Below are positions 45,900 through 53,476 of a stretch of 64,000 bases of DNA, piece by piece. The stretch is from Citrifermentans bremense R1. Its GTDB lineage: Bacteria; Desulfobacterota; Desulfuromonadia; Geobacterales; Geobacteraceae. The notes below the pieces were generated by a model. It did not search any database. It had not been told where the DNA came from and saw nothing but the letters and a program-made list of their open reading frames with translations. Both the position numbers and the translations under genes were made by a program. The DNA lies in contig NZ_AUGE01000002.1 in NCBI RefSeq assembly GCF_000426865.1, positions 411,581 through 475,580 of the forward strand, written 5' to 3'. How positions within the stretch are numbered: position 1 is the stretch's first letter; each line of letters opens with the position of its first letter.

Positions 45900-47254
45900 G
45901 CCTGAAGCTAAGCATACGCCTGCGACTGACCCTGTGGTACTCCGCCGCCCTTGCGGCAATCATCCTCTGCTTTACCCTCGGGGTCTACTGGTCGGTGCGC
46001 TCTAGCTTGCTGAACAGCCTGGATGCCCAGTTGGAGCGTGACTTGGCTACGGTTACCCGAGTTGCCCGGGACCAGCCCAATGAAATAAATGAACTGGCAC
46101 AGCACGGTTCGGTCGATCTGTTCCAGGTGCGAGAGAGAAATGTCGTGCTGGCGGAAACGGGGGATTGGAGCAGGGCGGCAATGGAAAAGGCTCCGCCCTC
46201 CCCGACTCACCAAAGGCCGTGGTCATGGGTTGCGCCAAGCGGCCTTGGATTTCGTCTGAAGGCGTTAACGGTGACGGCACCGGGGCGCGCATACCTGATT
46301 ACGGTCGCTGAGGACGAGGCGAACCTCCGTGCCAGTCTGAAAAGCCTCAGCACCATACTTTCCCTTGGAGTGCCGTTGGCGCTGGTTCTGGCGCTGATAG
46401 GCGGCTACCTCTTAGCCGGTCGCGTCTTGGCGCCCATCGAGACCATGGCGGCGAAGGCCCGAGAGATCACGGCGGATCGGCTTTCAGAGCGGCTGCCGGT
46501 CGAGCAAGATGACGAATTCGGCAAGCTTGCCCAGGTCTTCAACCAAACCTTCGCCCGTCTGGAGGAGTCGTTCGACAGGTTGCGCCGGTTCACCTCGGAC
46601 GCGTCCCATGAACTGAGGACGCCACTCACTGCGATTCGGAGTGTAGGAGAGGTAGGGCTGCGCAAGGGTCTGGATGCCGACGCGCTGCGAGAGGTGATAT
46701 CCAGCATGCTTGAAGAGGCGGACCGGCTGACCAAGCTGGTGGACAGTCTGCTGACCTTGAGCCGGGCGGAATCGGGGACGTTAAAACTGAGGCCAGAGCC
46801 GACCAACCTGGTCGCCTTGGTGTCGGAGGTCATCGAATGCCTGGAGGTGTTAGCGGAAGAGAAAGAGCAGAACATAGCACTGATGGCCTGCCAAGAAGTG
46901 GTTGCAGGCATCGACCGCGGGACGGTACGCCAGGCGCTGATGAACGTCCTGGACAACGCGATTAAGTACTCACCGCAGGGAAGCCGGATAAGTGTCTGTG
47001 TCGAGGTATCTGCCGGCGAGGCTACCGTCGAGATCAGTGACGGTGGCCCCGGTATCGCCCCCGAACACGCCAAGAAGGTATTCGACCGTTTTTACCGCAT
47101 CGATAGCGGGCGCTCCCGGGAGGTGGGCGGAACTGGCTTGGGACTGGCCATCGCCCGCTGGGCGGTGGAGGTAAACGGAGGGCGCATAGAATTGGAGAGC
47201 GAGCAGGGCAAGGGGAGCATCTTCAGAATCGTAGTCCCGGTCCAGAGGACTTAA
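45896..47254 (+). CDS. Sensor histidine kinase (HAMP, CusS/QseC-like)
   Basis: 452 residues. Membrane segments at about 13-33 and 155-175 enclose a periplasmic domain of about 120 residues. HAMP follows (about 175-228, RVLAPIETMAAKAREI), then HisKA with SDASHELRTPLTAIRSV (H near residue 240) and HATPase with LDNAIKYSPQGS, ISDGGPGIAPE and GTGLGLAIARWAVE. Intact and typical. The ATG overlaps the regulator stop (ATGA), so the pair is translated together. The signal is unknown; metal or redox stress is a guess from the general family. Confidence 0.95.
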   Translation: MSLKLSIRLRLTLWYSAALAAIILCFTLGVYWSVRSSLLNSLDAQLERDLATVTRVARDQPNEINELAQHGSVDLFQVRERNVVLAETGDWSRAAMEKAPPSPTHQRPWSWVAPSGLGFRLKALTVTAPGRAYLITVAEDEANLRASLKSLSTILSLGVPLALVLALIGGYLLAGRVLAPIETMAAKAREITADRLSERLPVEQDDEFGKLAQVFNQTFARLEESFDRLRRFTSDASHELRTPLTAIRSVGEVGLRKGLDADALREVISSMLEEADRLTKLVDSLLTLSRAESGTLKLRPEPTNLVALVSEVIECLEVLAEEKEQNIALMACQEVVAGIDRGTVRQALMNVLDNAIKYSPQGSRISVCVEVSAGEATVEISDGGPGIAPEHAKKVFDRFYRIDSGRSREVGGTGLGLAIARWAVEVNGGRIELESEQGKGSIFRIVVPVQRT

Positions 47255-47302
47255 CCTTTGGTGCCGTATGATCAACAGCAATACGACAAAAGGAGGAATT
47301 TG

Positions 47303-48541
47303 ATGAGAAAAACTGTCGCAGCTAGCATCAAAACCGGAATGGTGCTCTTACTGGCAAGCACGGCCACTGCCGCCATCGCCTTCGCGGAGCCGACGACCTT
47401 CCCCGAGGGGACCGCCACTCCCTCGCAAACCTGCGGGGAGTGCCATAAGGCGATCTACCGCGAATTCGCCTTCGGCTTTGGCGGTGATATCCACTACAAG
47501 CCGACCACCATTCCGCAGAAGGAAGGGGAGGCGATTCTCATGCCGGCCGGGGTCTCGGCCACGGCGACCGCCCACGCCTTCGCCGGCACCGAGCAGTACC
47601 CGATCCACGCCCGCGAGGCGGAGGAGGAAGGGAAATCGTGCAATGTCTGCCATTACCCCGAGCCATTTGCCGTTCCGGACATCAACATTGCCGAGATGAC
47701 TAAGCCGAAGGGGCGCCCCAAGGCCAAGGAAGCAGCGGGTATCACCTGCGCCAGTTGCCACCTGACCCCCGAAGGGAAGATCAGGGGCCCCTACAGCGTC
47801 AACGCTCCGCACGAGACCGTGGCCGACCCGGCGATTCAAACCTCGGCCATGTGCGCCTACTGCCACAGCATGGGGAAACGGATAGCCGGCAAGCAGACCC
47901 AGACCTTCCTGGAGTGGCGCGAGGATTTCAACAAGCCGGGCTTGGGCAGGCAGCAGTGCCAGGACTGCCACATGCCGCGCACCATGCGCAAGGTGGCTGA
48001 GAACTTCGACAATCCCGAGCGTGCGGTGGCGCGCCACCTATGGACCGGCGGACGCTCGCAGCAGCGGCTTGCCAGCGCTTTGAGCATGGCGATCAGCCAG
48101 CCTGAGGCCGACAAGCCGGCCATCACCCTCCACGTTATCAACGTGGGCGCGGGTCACTCGGTGCCGACCGGTTCCAACCGCAGGGCGATCTACCTCAACG
48201 TGGTGGTGACCGACAAAAAAGGGAAAGCGGTCGCGAACAAAGAGTGGATGTTCGCCCCCTCTTACGGCAATCGCCCGGATGACAGGAAGTTCCTCGAGGA
48301 GGACAAGAAGCGTCCTGATGCCGTCGCCGCGAGCCAGGCAGATGCTCAGGGGCCGCACGAGGCAAACATCAGGGCCGGCGAGGAACGTATTCTCCCTTGG
48401 GCGCCGGAGCTGAAGCCCGGCGAGTACACGGTGAAAGCCCGTCTCATCTACGACCTGAACCGTTACAACGCCCGCTCTTTCAATGAAGACCAGACGGAGA
48501 TCAACAGCACGACCCTCACCATCAAAGTAAAAAAAGGATGA
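47303..48541 (+). CDS. Pentaheme c-type cytochrome
   Basis: 412 residues from ATG 47303 (AGGAGGAA upstream). A Sec signal peptide ends near residue 27 (ATAAIAFA). Five CXXCH heme sites are visible: CGECH near residue 37, CNVCH near 113, CASCH near 150, CAYCH near 190 and CQDCH near 222. They lie in the first 230 residues; the remaining 180 form a heme-free, probably beta-sandwich domain (VGAGHSVPTGSNRRAIYL). Other histidines near the hemes could act as second ligands. Such proteins carry electrons in the periplasm or outer envelope. It follows the two-component pair by 48 bases and may be in the same operon. Confidence 0.92.
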   Translation: MRKTVAASIKTGMVLLLASTATAAIAFAEPTTFPEGTATPSQTCGECHKAIYREFAFGFGGDIHYKPTTIPQKEGEAILMPAGVSATATAHAFAGTEQYPIHAREAEEEGKSCNVCHYPEPFAVPDINIAEMTKPKGRPKAKEAAGITCASCHLTPEGKIRGPYSVNAPHETVADPAIQTSAMCAYCHSMGKRIAGKQTQTFLEWREDFNKPGLGRQQCQDCHMPRTMRKVAENFDNPERAVARHLWTGGRSQQRLASALSMAISQPEADKPAITLHVINVGAGHSVPTGSNRRAIYLNVVVTDKKGKAVANKEWMFAPSYGNRPDDRKFLEEDKKRPDAVAASQADAQGPHEANIRAGEERILPWAPELKPGEYTVKARLIYDLNRYNARSFNEDQTEINSTTLTIKVKKG

Positions 48542-48548
48542 TCAAGCT

Positions 48549-48575
48549 ACGGGGCCTGGGCGAACCAGGCCCCGT
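48549..48575 (+). terminator. Hairpin between the cytochrome gene and the next gene
   Basis: ACGGGGCCTGG and CCAGGCCCCGT form a perfect 11-bp stem with a 5-base loop, 8 bases after the cytochrome stop. The tail TCATTTTC is only moderately T-rich, so it may reduce rather than stop read-through. Confidence 0.7.
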
Positions 48576-48616
48576 TCATTTTCAGGGCAACAGCCGGCAC
48601 TTTCCAGGAGTAGCGT

Positions 48617-49345
48617 ATGAACCGTAACAAGACCCGATTTCTGTTAATGACACTGGTAGCAGTCGTGACGTTCGGAATGGACAGCTTACCGGCCCTTGCC
48701 AAGGACTCCCGCATTATCGAGTTTAGCCGGGACACACCAGGAGCAGAGGCCAAGGCCTTCAGCTCCCTGATCGGTGTTTGGCACGTGGACCGGGACGGTG
48801 CCCGGACGGTGTACGCGGTGGACGGCAAGAACTGGGTACAGGGGATCATGGCCCCAGCGGTGGTTGAAAAGGCAAAGTCGCTTTACGGGCACGGCGCTTC
48901 GGAGTTCCTGCGCAACCTTGAGAAATACCGCTACTTCCCGCTTACGGTTCTCAAGGAGGTCAAGGATTTCAAGGAGGGGACTATCGAGGTCATGTTCAAA
49001 CCGGTGAGCGGCAGGATCGACCAAGCTGCTGGCATCGCTTTCAACATCAAGCCCAACGGGGATTACCTGGTCATCCGGGCCAACGCCCAAGAAGAGAACC
49101 TGGTCTTCTTCAAGCTGGACCAAGGTAGGCGCTCGACGGTGCAGTGGATTAACAAGGTGCCGGTTCCCTCGAACCGCTGGCAAACTCTGAAGGTGGTTGT
49201 CACCGGCAGAAAGATCGAGGGGTATCTGAACGGCACGAAATATGTGGATTACCTTTGGACCGAGGACATCGACGGCAGAATAGGTCTCTGGTCCAAGGCC
49301 GACTCCTATGTCTTTTTCGACAAGGTGTCGGTGACAACCAAGTAA
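48617..49345 (+). CDS. Secreted beta-sandwich (LamG/DUF1080-like) protein
   Basis: 242 residues. A Sec signal peptide (FLLMTLVAVVTFGMDSLPALA, cleavage near residue 28). The mature part reads like a concanavalin-type sandwich: GVWHVDRDG near residue 53, EGTIEVMFKPVSGRIDQAAG near 115, YLVIRANAQEENLVFFKLD, and KVVVTGRKIEGYLNGTKYVD followed by GRIGLWSKADSYVFFDKVSV at the end. This is the pattern of LamG and 3-keto-disaccharide hydrolase-like domains that bind sugars. No catalytic residues can be assigned. It is probably co-expressed with the cytochrome gene upstream, separated by a hairpin. Confidence 0.75.
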   Translation: MNRNKTRFLLMTLVAVVTFGMDSLPALAKDSRIIEFSRDTPGAEAKAFSSLIGVWHVDRDGARTVYAVDGKNWVQGIMAPAVVEKAKSLYGHGASEFLRNLEKYRYFPLTVLKEVKDFKEGTIEVMFKPVSGRIDQAAGIAFNIKPNGDYLVIRANAQEENLVFFKLDQGRRSTVQWINKVPVPSNRWQTLKVVVTGRKIEGYLNGTKYVDYLWTEDIDGRIGLWSKADSYVFFDKVSVTTK

Positions 49346-49441
49346 GGCCGCCTCATCCTGCGGTTAAACGGGATGGAAGGAGGATCACAATAAAACACGC
49401 ACTGTTGCTTCTTCGAGTAGTGCTCTTTGGTTTTACCTCCA

Positions 49442-49560
49442 CCTATGCTCTAAGGCTCTAAAGGGACGCTGGTCGATTGGTTGAGTTCCGCATCTTCGGG
49501 ATCTAAAGTCGACGAAGTGACCAGGCCCTTCCTTCGGTTGCCAGGAGCAACAATAGCTCA
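49442..49560. repeat. Island motif copy A
   Basis: Contains GGGATCTAAAGTCGACGAAG followed by TGACCAGGCCCTTCCTTCGG. Parts of this motif recur near 50262-50295 (GATCTAAGTACGTCGACGAA) and near 50800-50835 (GATCTAAGTCACCAGGCCCT, then TTCGTTG). All three copies lie in gaps of the low-GC island. Confidence 0.5.
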
Positions 49561-49735
49561 TATTCCAAGACCTGGCACCGAGCCCCGCCGAGCCCCCTCC
49601 CTCTACTACTCTTCTAGGATGCAGGCTTCAAAATCGAAGCGAAATTCCTATCTTTCAGAATGATTTTGCTCTTGGTGAATGCCAGAACGGATGGATATTT
49701 TGAAGATGCATCCATCACGCCAGCGTCATTCCCAG
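49558..49735. repeat. Shared 3'-end segment, copy 1
   Basis: Imperfect copy of 51584-51730, about 80 percent alike by eye over the coding part (TATTTTGAAGATGC and others are identical). It covers the last 40 codons of the lipoprotein gene and a little sequence beyond its stop, including CAAGACCTG. An insertion of about 25 bases separates the two blocks in this copy. Confidence 0.75.
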
Positions 49736-50147
49736 TGCCGCCTTTGTATCCATCCGCCACGTCAGCAACCAGTTCCAACAAAGTTCCTTCTACCATTTTC
49801 CATTTGCCAGTGTAAGGTGCATCAACATAATTACACGCTACCCTGAAAGAACCAGCCGATACACTGAAAGTGCCATCGGAATTAAAAGTAACTGTACCTA
49901 TGCTTTTGTCTGGATAGTTCGACGCCGTCCAAGTACCTACTATCACGGAAGCGGACAAAGATGCAGGAGCCAGCTCTTCGATAGCCGATTGTAAGGTCGT
50001 AGCTGACAGAGTAGTCTTCGAATTATCGATGATGATGTTAGAGGCTAAGACCTTGGTGCTCGTATCTACACTATCAGCCTGAGAACTGCTGCATGCTGAA
50101 GTTAATAACGTCATCCCTGCGATCACAAAAGCTAATATACGCTTCAT
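49614..50147 (-). CDS. Lipoprotein of unknown function
   Basis: 177 residues. Signal peptide with lipobox LTSAC (cysteine near residue 19), then a Ser/Thr-rich stretch and a small domain VIVGTWTASNYPDKSIGTV near residue 70 that resembles lipocalin-like or META-like fold openings (GTW...G.V.F..DGTF). The C-terminal 40 residues (NDAGVMDASSKYPSVLAFTK onward) are nearly repeated at the end of the unrelated nuclease-like gene at 51.6 kb. Lower GC than the core genes and located at the left end of the island, so it is probably acquired. Confidence 0.75.
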   Translation of the reverse strand: MKRILAFVIAGMTLLTSACSSSQADSVDTSTKVLASNIIIDNSKTTLSATTLQSAIEELAPASLSASVIVGTWTASNYPDKSIGTVTFNSDGTFSVSAGSFRVACNYVDAPYTGKWKMVEGTLLELVADVADGYKGGTGNDAGVMDASSKYPSVLAFTKSKIILKDRNFASILKPAS

Positions 50148-50305
50148 TCATCTCTCCTTAGTGCGCGAAGGACCTTAATAACATATCATTGGCACCACCT
50201 CAAGCAAAACCTTTAACTGTTGTTGTTAATATGCTGCCAATTGGTTTAGACCCCTGGAGTTCGGAGATCTAAGTACGTCGACGAAGTAATCAGCGTCCCG
50301 CTACT
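50148..50305. repeat. Gap with island motif copy B and a small palindrome
   Basis: Between the lipoprotein and the transposase remnant. GATCTAAGTACGTCGACGAA at about 50266 is a copy of the island motif. CGCTACTTCAGTAGCG at 50300-50314 is a near-perfect 16-base palindrome that overlaps the stop of the transposase remnant and may be a REP-like element. Confidence 0.45.
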
Positions 50306-50616
50306 TCAGTAGCGATTCTGAATAAGTTGGCCGGATCGGTTGTGTCGAAGGGTTAAAAGGACAGCATAGCCGGTGAGTAATTGGCGCATCAAAAGGGACA
50401 GCTTGGCCGATTTTGGACGCAGGAGCAGATGGAAGTGGTTAGACAGAAGAGCCCCCTAGCAAAGCACTTCGTGGAGGTCTTTTGTAATAGTGTGCCGAGC
50501 CGGTCGACAAAAGCATAGCGATCAACATCATCAAAGAAGATTGCTCGCTTCTCAATCCCTCGAACCATGACATGCTGGAGAAGCCCAGGTTTACCAATAC
50601 GCGCTAATCTTGGCAT
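50306..50616 (-). pseudogene. REP-associated tyrosine transposase (RAYT/IS200-like), frameshifted and truncated
   Basis: The first 50 codons read MPRLARIGKPGLLQHVMVRG and RAIFFDDVDRYAFVDRLGTL, the normal start of the RAYT (TnpA_REP) family. Near 50451-50456 a run of C (G on the coding strand) has gained or lost a base. In the other frame the sequence continues ALLSNHFHLLLRP, which contains the histidine pair of the HUH-like active site. It then reads RQLLTGYAVLLTLRHNRSGQ and ends NRY-stop where the family continues for about 100 more residues, including the catalytic tyrosine. The gene is therefore dead. RAYTs normally mobilise REP hairpins. Confidence 0.85.
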
Positions 50617-50939
50617 AGGGGTAACACTACCCTAAACACCGAGAAAGTAAACAAACTAAACTACGTCCCCCTCGGCCCCCGCTCTCTTACCCCGCTCTTT
50701 CAGCGGTCGGACCAGCCGTAAATTGGACCCCCTAGATGTAATGCTTGAACCTCAGCACCTCGCTTTTGACGCTCTTGCCCCTTAAGTTCAGCGCCTTGCT
50801 GATCTAAGTCACCAGGCCCTTTATTCGTTGACGATTATGGCAATATCTAGTCCTTCAACGCATTGCCCTATGTGCGTTCCACTGCAATTGTTTCTACCCC
50901 CCCCAGCAGGCTTTGCACACGTTGCCATGAGCGCAGTTC
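50617..50939. repeat. Gap with island motif copy C
   Basis: 323 bases without a gene. GATCTAAGTCACCAGGCCCT near 50803 is the third copy of the island motif. A CCCCCCCC run lies near 50897. Nothing else is recognised. Confidence 0.4.
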
Positions 50940-51299
50940 TCACCTGTGTTGAGCCAAACCTGCTGCATCCATTGTGGAGGTAGACACAGCATCAGCCGCT
51001 TGCAAAACGCCACTACCTTCAACCGGTTGTTCGAATACAGCCTTGAGCCGCTCCCACCAACGATGTATACTGTCTTTTAGCGTTACTACTTCAAACTTCT
51101 TGCACAATTCCAAGATACCATTAGCTACCGTCCCTAAACCAAGCAACTGTAAGGATGTACCCGCGTAAAGAATGTGTTCTTCTGGACTTGAGGCTGCCAT
51201 AAAAGCTACATCCCATGCTCCGACTAACCCACCTAAAAGCAGCCAAACTGGCCACGCATCTTTCGTAATTACCTGCCCCAATCTAGCCCACTTTATCAT
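50940..51299 (-). CDS. Hypothetical membrane protein, 119 residues
   Basis: No family recognised. Two hydrophobic segments (about 17-37, WPVWLLLGGLVGAWDVAFMA, and 47-65), then a hydrophilic helical tail with WWERLKAVFEQPVEGSG. No strong ribosome site. Low GC and island location suggest a cargo gene. Length and two-helix layout would suit a small phage or mobile-element membrane protein, but nothing decides this. Confidence 0.5.
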   Translation of the reverse strand: MIKWARLGQVITKDAWPVWLLLGGLVGAWDVAFMAASSPEEHILYAGTSLQLLGLGTVANGILELCKKFEVVTLKDSIHRWWERLKAVFEQPVEGSGVLQAADAVSTSTMDAAGLAQHR

Positions 51300-51610
51300 A
51301 ACGGCTCTTTAACCCCTTGTTATCCACACACATGCAGTTTAATGTATATAGCCCAAAAAACAAGCACAACTCTTATGTGGCATTCAGCTAAATCCCTAGT
51401 TCTAGTACATCGAGCCTCTGAGAGCACTGATGCTGCCCCGTTCTTGTGAACAGTCCGAAAAGCTGCTACAACCAGCGCAGCAGGAGGGACTGTCATGCAA
51501 CAGAAGAAGAGGAAGACCGACCCCAGCGTGCGCCGCGTGTCAGGTCTTAGATTATAAGGTTTCTGCCTATCGAAAAGCGATTGTTCAAGACCTGTCACAC
51601 CAATTGTGCT
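51300..51610. other. Gap inside the island; no gene supported
   Basis: 311 bases. A minus-strand frame of 92 codons (51320-51598) has a hydrophobic middle but no ribosome site or family. A 20-codon plus-strand frame near 51498 (MQQKKRKTDPSVRRVSGLRL) has GGAGGG upstream. Neither is convincing. The right end carries the outer part of the shared 3' segment. Confidence 0.4.
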
Positions 51611-51730
51611 CTAGGGTGCAGGTTTCAAAACCGAAACAAAATTTCCATCCATTAGAATGATCTCGTTCTTCGTGAATGTCAGAGCAGATGGGTATTTTGA
51701 AGATGCCTCAAACGAGCCAGCATCATTCCC
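51584..51730. repeat. Shared 3'-end segment, copy 2
   Basis: Partner of 49558-49735. It includes CAAGACCTG beyond the stop codon and the last 36 codons of the chimeric nuclease-like gene. Confidence 0.75.
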
Positions 51731-51904
51731 ATCGATCCCGTACAACCGGACCTTAACCTTCGTCCCCAGTGCATCCTGCACCTGCACTGTGTCCCCGTCG
51801 CTTACCTTGGAGACAAAACCGTCAATGGTCCTCACAGGTGGCTTCGCCAAAGCAGGAACAACATTTAAAAGAAGTATGATAGCCATCAAGGCCGCTGATT
51901 TCAC
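51611..51904 (-). CDS. Truncated staphylococcal-nuclease-like protein with a swapped C-terminus
   Basis: 97 residues from a GTG with GGGAGAAG upstream. A Sec signal peptide (LMAIILLLNVVPALA) is followed by the start of an SNase/thermonuclease domain: GFVSKVSDGDTVQVQDALG and VKVRLYGID, with the calcium-binding aspartates and first arginine in place. The next residues should be APE plus about 80 more of the nuclease. Instead the frame runs straight into NDAGSFEASSKYPSALTFTK, the same C-terminus as the lipoprotein at 49.6 kb. The essential glutamate and second arginine are therefore absent and nuclease activity is unlikely. It looks like a recombination product. Confidence 0.7.
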   Translation of the reverse strand: MKSAALMAIILLLNVVPALAKPPVRTIDGFVSKVSDGDTVQVQDALGTKVKVRLYGIDGNDAGSFEASSKYPSALTFTKNEIILMDGNFVSVLKPAP

Positions 51905-51923
51905 AGAACTTCTCCCATCAGAA

Positions 51924-53189
51924 CTATTTCTCTTTTCGGGGATAGACGCTTAGGCACCCGGAACACACCCAAACGGGTGTTCCCGTTTGATCGTAAGTGG
52001 CCACCCAGGTCGTTGGCGGCCCCGCCCCCTTTTTTTGGTTACAAAAAGTCGGAGAGTAAAACAGGTACTTGCCGTCGTCAAAGCAGCCCTGCCGGTACGT
52101 CTTTACTTTCTTGTTAAACAGAGAGTGAGGTTGTGCCCCACTGAAGCTTAAACCTTTAATCCTCCTAAGAGACGCAAACTCACTTTTTTCAGAAGGGTTC
52201 AAGTCACTCTTGGAGTCGAGTTCAGCGAGGCGTTTTTCCTCTGCATCTGTAAGTCTCCTGCGGTAATTGGGGTGAAAGAGCAAGGCAGGAATGTCATCAC
52301 TTGTGCGAGTAGAGCACGCAGATACCTTTGGAGCTGCGACAGCTCCTTGAATAGTAAAAGCTGCATTTCCTACCGGATTACAGTTACTGGCTCCGTTGCA
52401 CACATTCGTTGCGTCAACGGTAAATCCAGGCTCGTTGCCCTTTTGAATCGGGTGGACTACATTCGCAGTGACGGGTGGGGACGATTGAGGAAAAACGGAG
52501 ACGTTTTGGGAGGCCGTCTCCCCCCGCACTTGATTCCCCATGTGATCTACCTCAATATGGAGGTCGCCGACCAGCGCGTAGTAAAGGTAGTACGCTCCCT
52601 CCCATGATGAGAAGGGAGACCCGCTGCCCGGCCTGTACTCCCTCACCAAAATCGGCTCATCTGTTATCACTCCGTTTAGTTCCTCAACCCGTCTCGCAAA
52701 TGCTTGCTGAGCTGTGCTATTGAGTGACGGAGATTCGAAGCTTTTCCTCCAGAGAACTCCAGCAATAACACCAATTCGCGAGTGGCATTGCTGCAACGTA
52801 TTGACGAAGGGGCTACCAAAAATCTCAGGGCTGAGGTCGACATTGAGGGGGAAAGTATGGACGCGGTCTATGTCTCGGACGGACCTTCTCATACTGCCGT
52901 TCGTGTAGGTCTTGAACTCGCACGTTAGGTGGTATCTTTTGTCCGGAGAGATGCATAAGATATCAAGGAGTTCCTTTTCACTCTTGTACTGGTTGTTTAC
53001 CTCGGCAAAAAGATGAAAATTCCGCATTAAAACCGCATGACTGAAGTGAGCGGAGAGATTCCTTTCCGGAAGATCATTCAAAGAGCCGACATTAGTGGGC
53101 CAGTACACGTCCAGAGATCGTCTTAAAAAAGCGGCGGTATCTATCATGATATCGTGGATATAGACGGCTATGGGAGTAGTTGTTTTCAT
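51924..53189 (-). CDS. Unknown 421-residue island protein with a C-terminal CxxC pair
   Basis: No family recognised. ATG 53189 is chosen because GGAGGG lies 8 bases upstream. The N-terminal half (1-200) looks like a folded soluble domain: PIAVYIHDIMIDTAAFLRRS, then a region with SPDKRYHLTCEFKTYTNGS. The middle is a low-complexity linker (SVFPQSSPPVTANVVHPIQK, NVCNGASNCNP). The C-terminal part has a charged helix (LTDAEEKRLAELDSKSDL), cysteines near 370-385 and a final VWVCSGCLSVYP that could be half of a zinc ribbon. Low GC and codon use unlike the core genes. It overlaps no neighbour. Confidence 0.7.
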   Translation of the reverse strand: MKTTTPIAVYIHDIMIDTAAFLRRSLDVYWPTNVGSLNDLPERNLSAHFSHAVLMRNFHLFAEVNNQYKSEKELLDILCISPDKRYHLTCEFKTYTNGSMRRSVRDIDRVHTFPLNVDLSPEIFGSPFVNTLQQCHSRIGVIAGVLWRKSFESPSLNSTAQQAFARRVEELNGVITDEPILVREYRPGSGSPFSSWEGAYYLYYALVGDLHIEVDHMGNQVRGETASQNVSVFPQSSPPVTANVVHPIQKGNEPGFTVDATNVCNGASNCNPVGNAAFTIQGAVAAPKVSACSTRTSDDIPALLFHPNYRRRLTDAEEKRLAELDSKSDLNPSEKSEFASLRRIKGLSFSGAQPHSLFNKKVKTYRQGCFDDGKYLFYSPTFCNQKKGAGPPTTWVATYDQTGTPVWVCSGCLSVYPRKEK

Positions 53190-53240
53190 CGCAAATTCCC
53201 TCCTGCAGAACATGGAATTAAAAAAGTGCTTCATGGGAGC

Positions 53241-53444
53241 CTAAATCGGCGCGACCAAATCGTAACTGTCATGCTTAGGCGTGTTGACCAACTGCGACAC
53301 CTGCCACATCTCCAAAAGGTCAGCAGGGTAAGGCTGGAACAGAGTAGCGAGCCCAGACGGGTCGGTAACACTGCGATCAAGCCAGCGCCCACACTCTGCC
53401 GGGAGACACGGGAGGGACAATGGTAAGTTGTGTAAGTTATTCAC
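53241..53444 (-). pseudogene. Fragment of a SRAP (YedK/HMCES-type) protein
   Basis: The frame contains CGRWLDRSVTDPSGL, LFQPYPADLLEMWQVSQLVN and TPKHDSYDLVAPI. These match the last 55 or so residues of SOS-response-associated peptidases, which end in a valine-asparagine motif of this kind. The first three quarters, including the catalytic cysteine at position 2, are missing. No ribosome site of its own is evident. A remnant left by an earlier insertion or deletion. Confidence 0.75.
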
Positions 53445-53476
53445 AGCAGTCCCGATTCTACGTTTCCCCTTGGACC

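Noticed and set aside
51498..51560. 20-codon plus-strand frame MQQKKRKTDPSVRRVSGLRL
   Set aside because: Has a GGAGGG in front but is very short, with no family or operon context.
51320..51598. 92-codon minus-strand open frame in the island
   Set aside because: No ribosome site or recognisable domain; kept only as a note in the gap.
49558..51730. Diversity-generating retroelement (template and variable repeat)
   Set aside because: No reverse transcriptase gene, and differences between the two copies are not confined to adenines.
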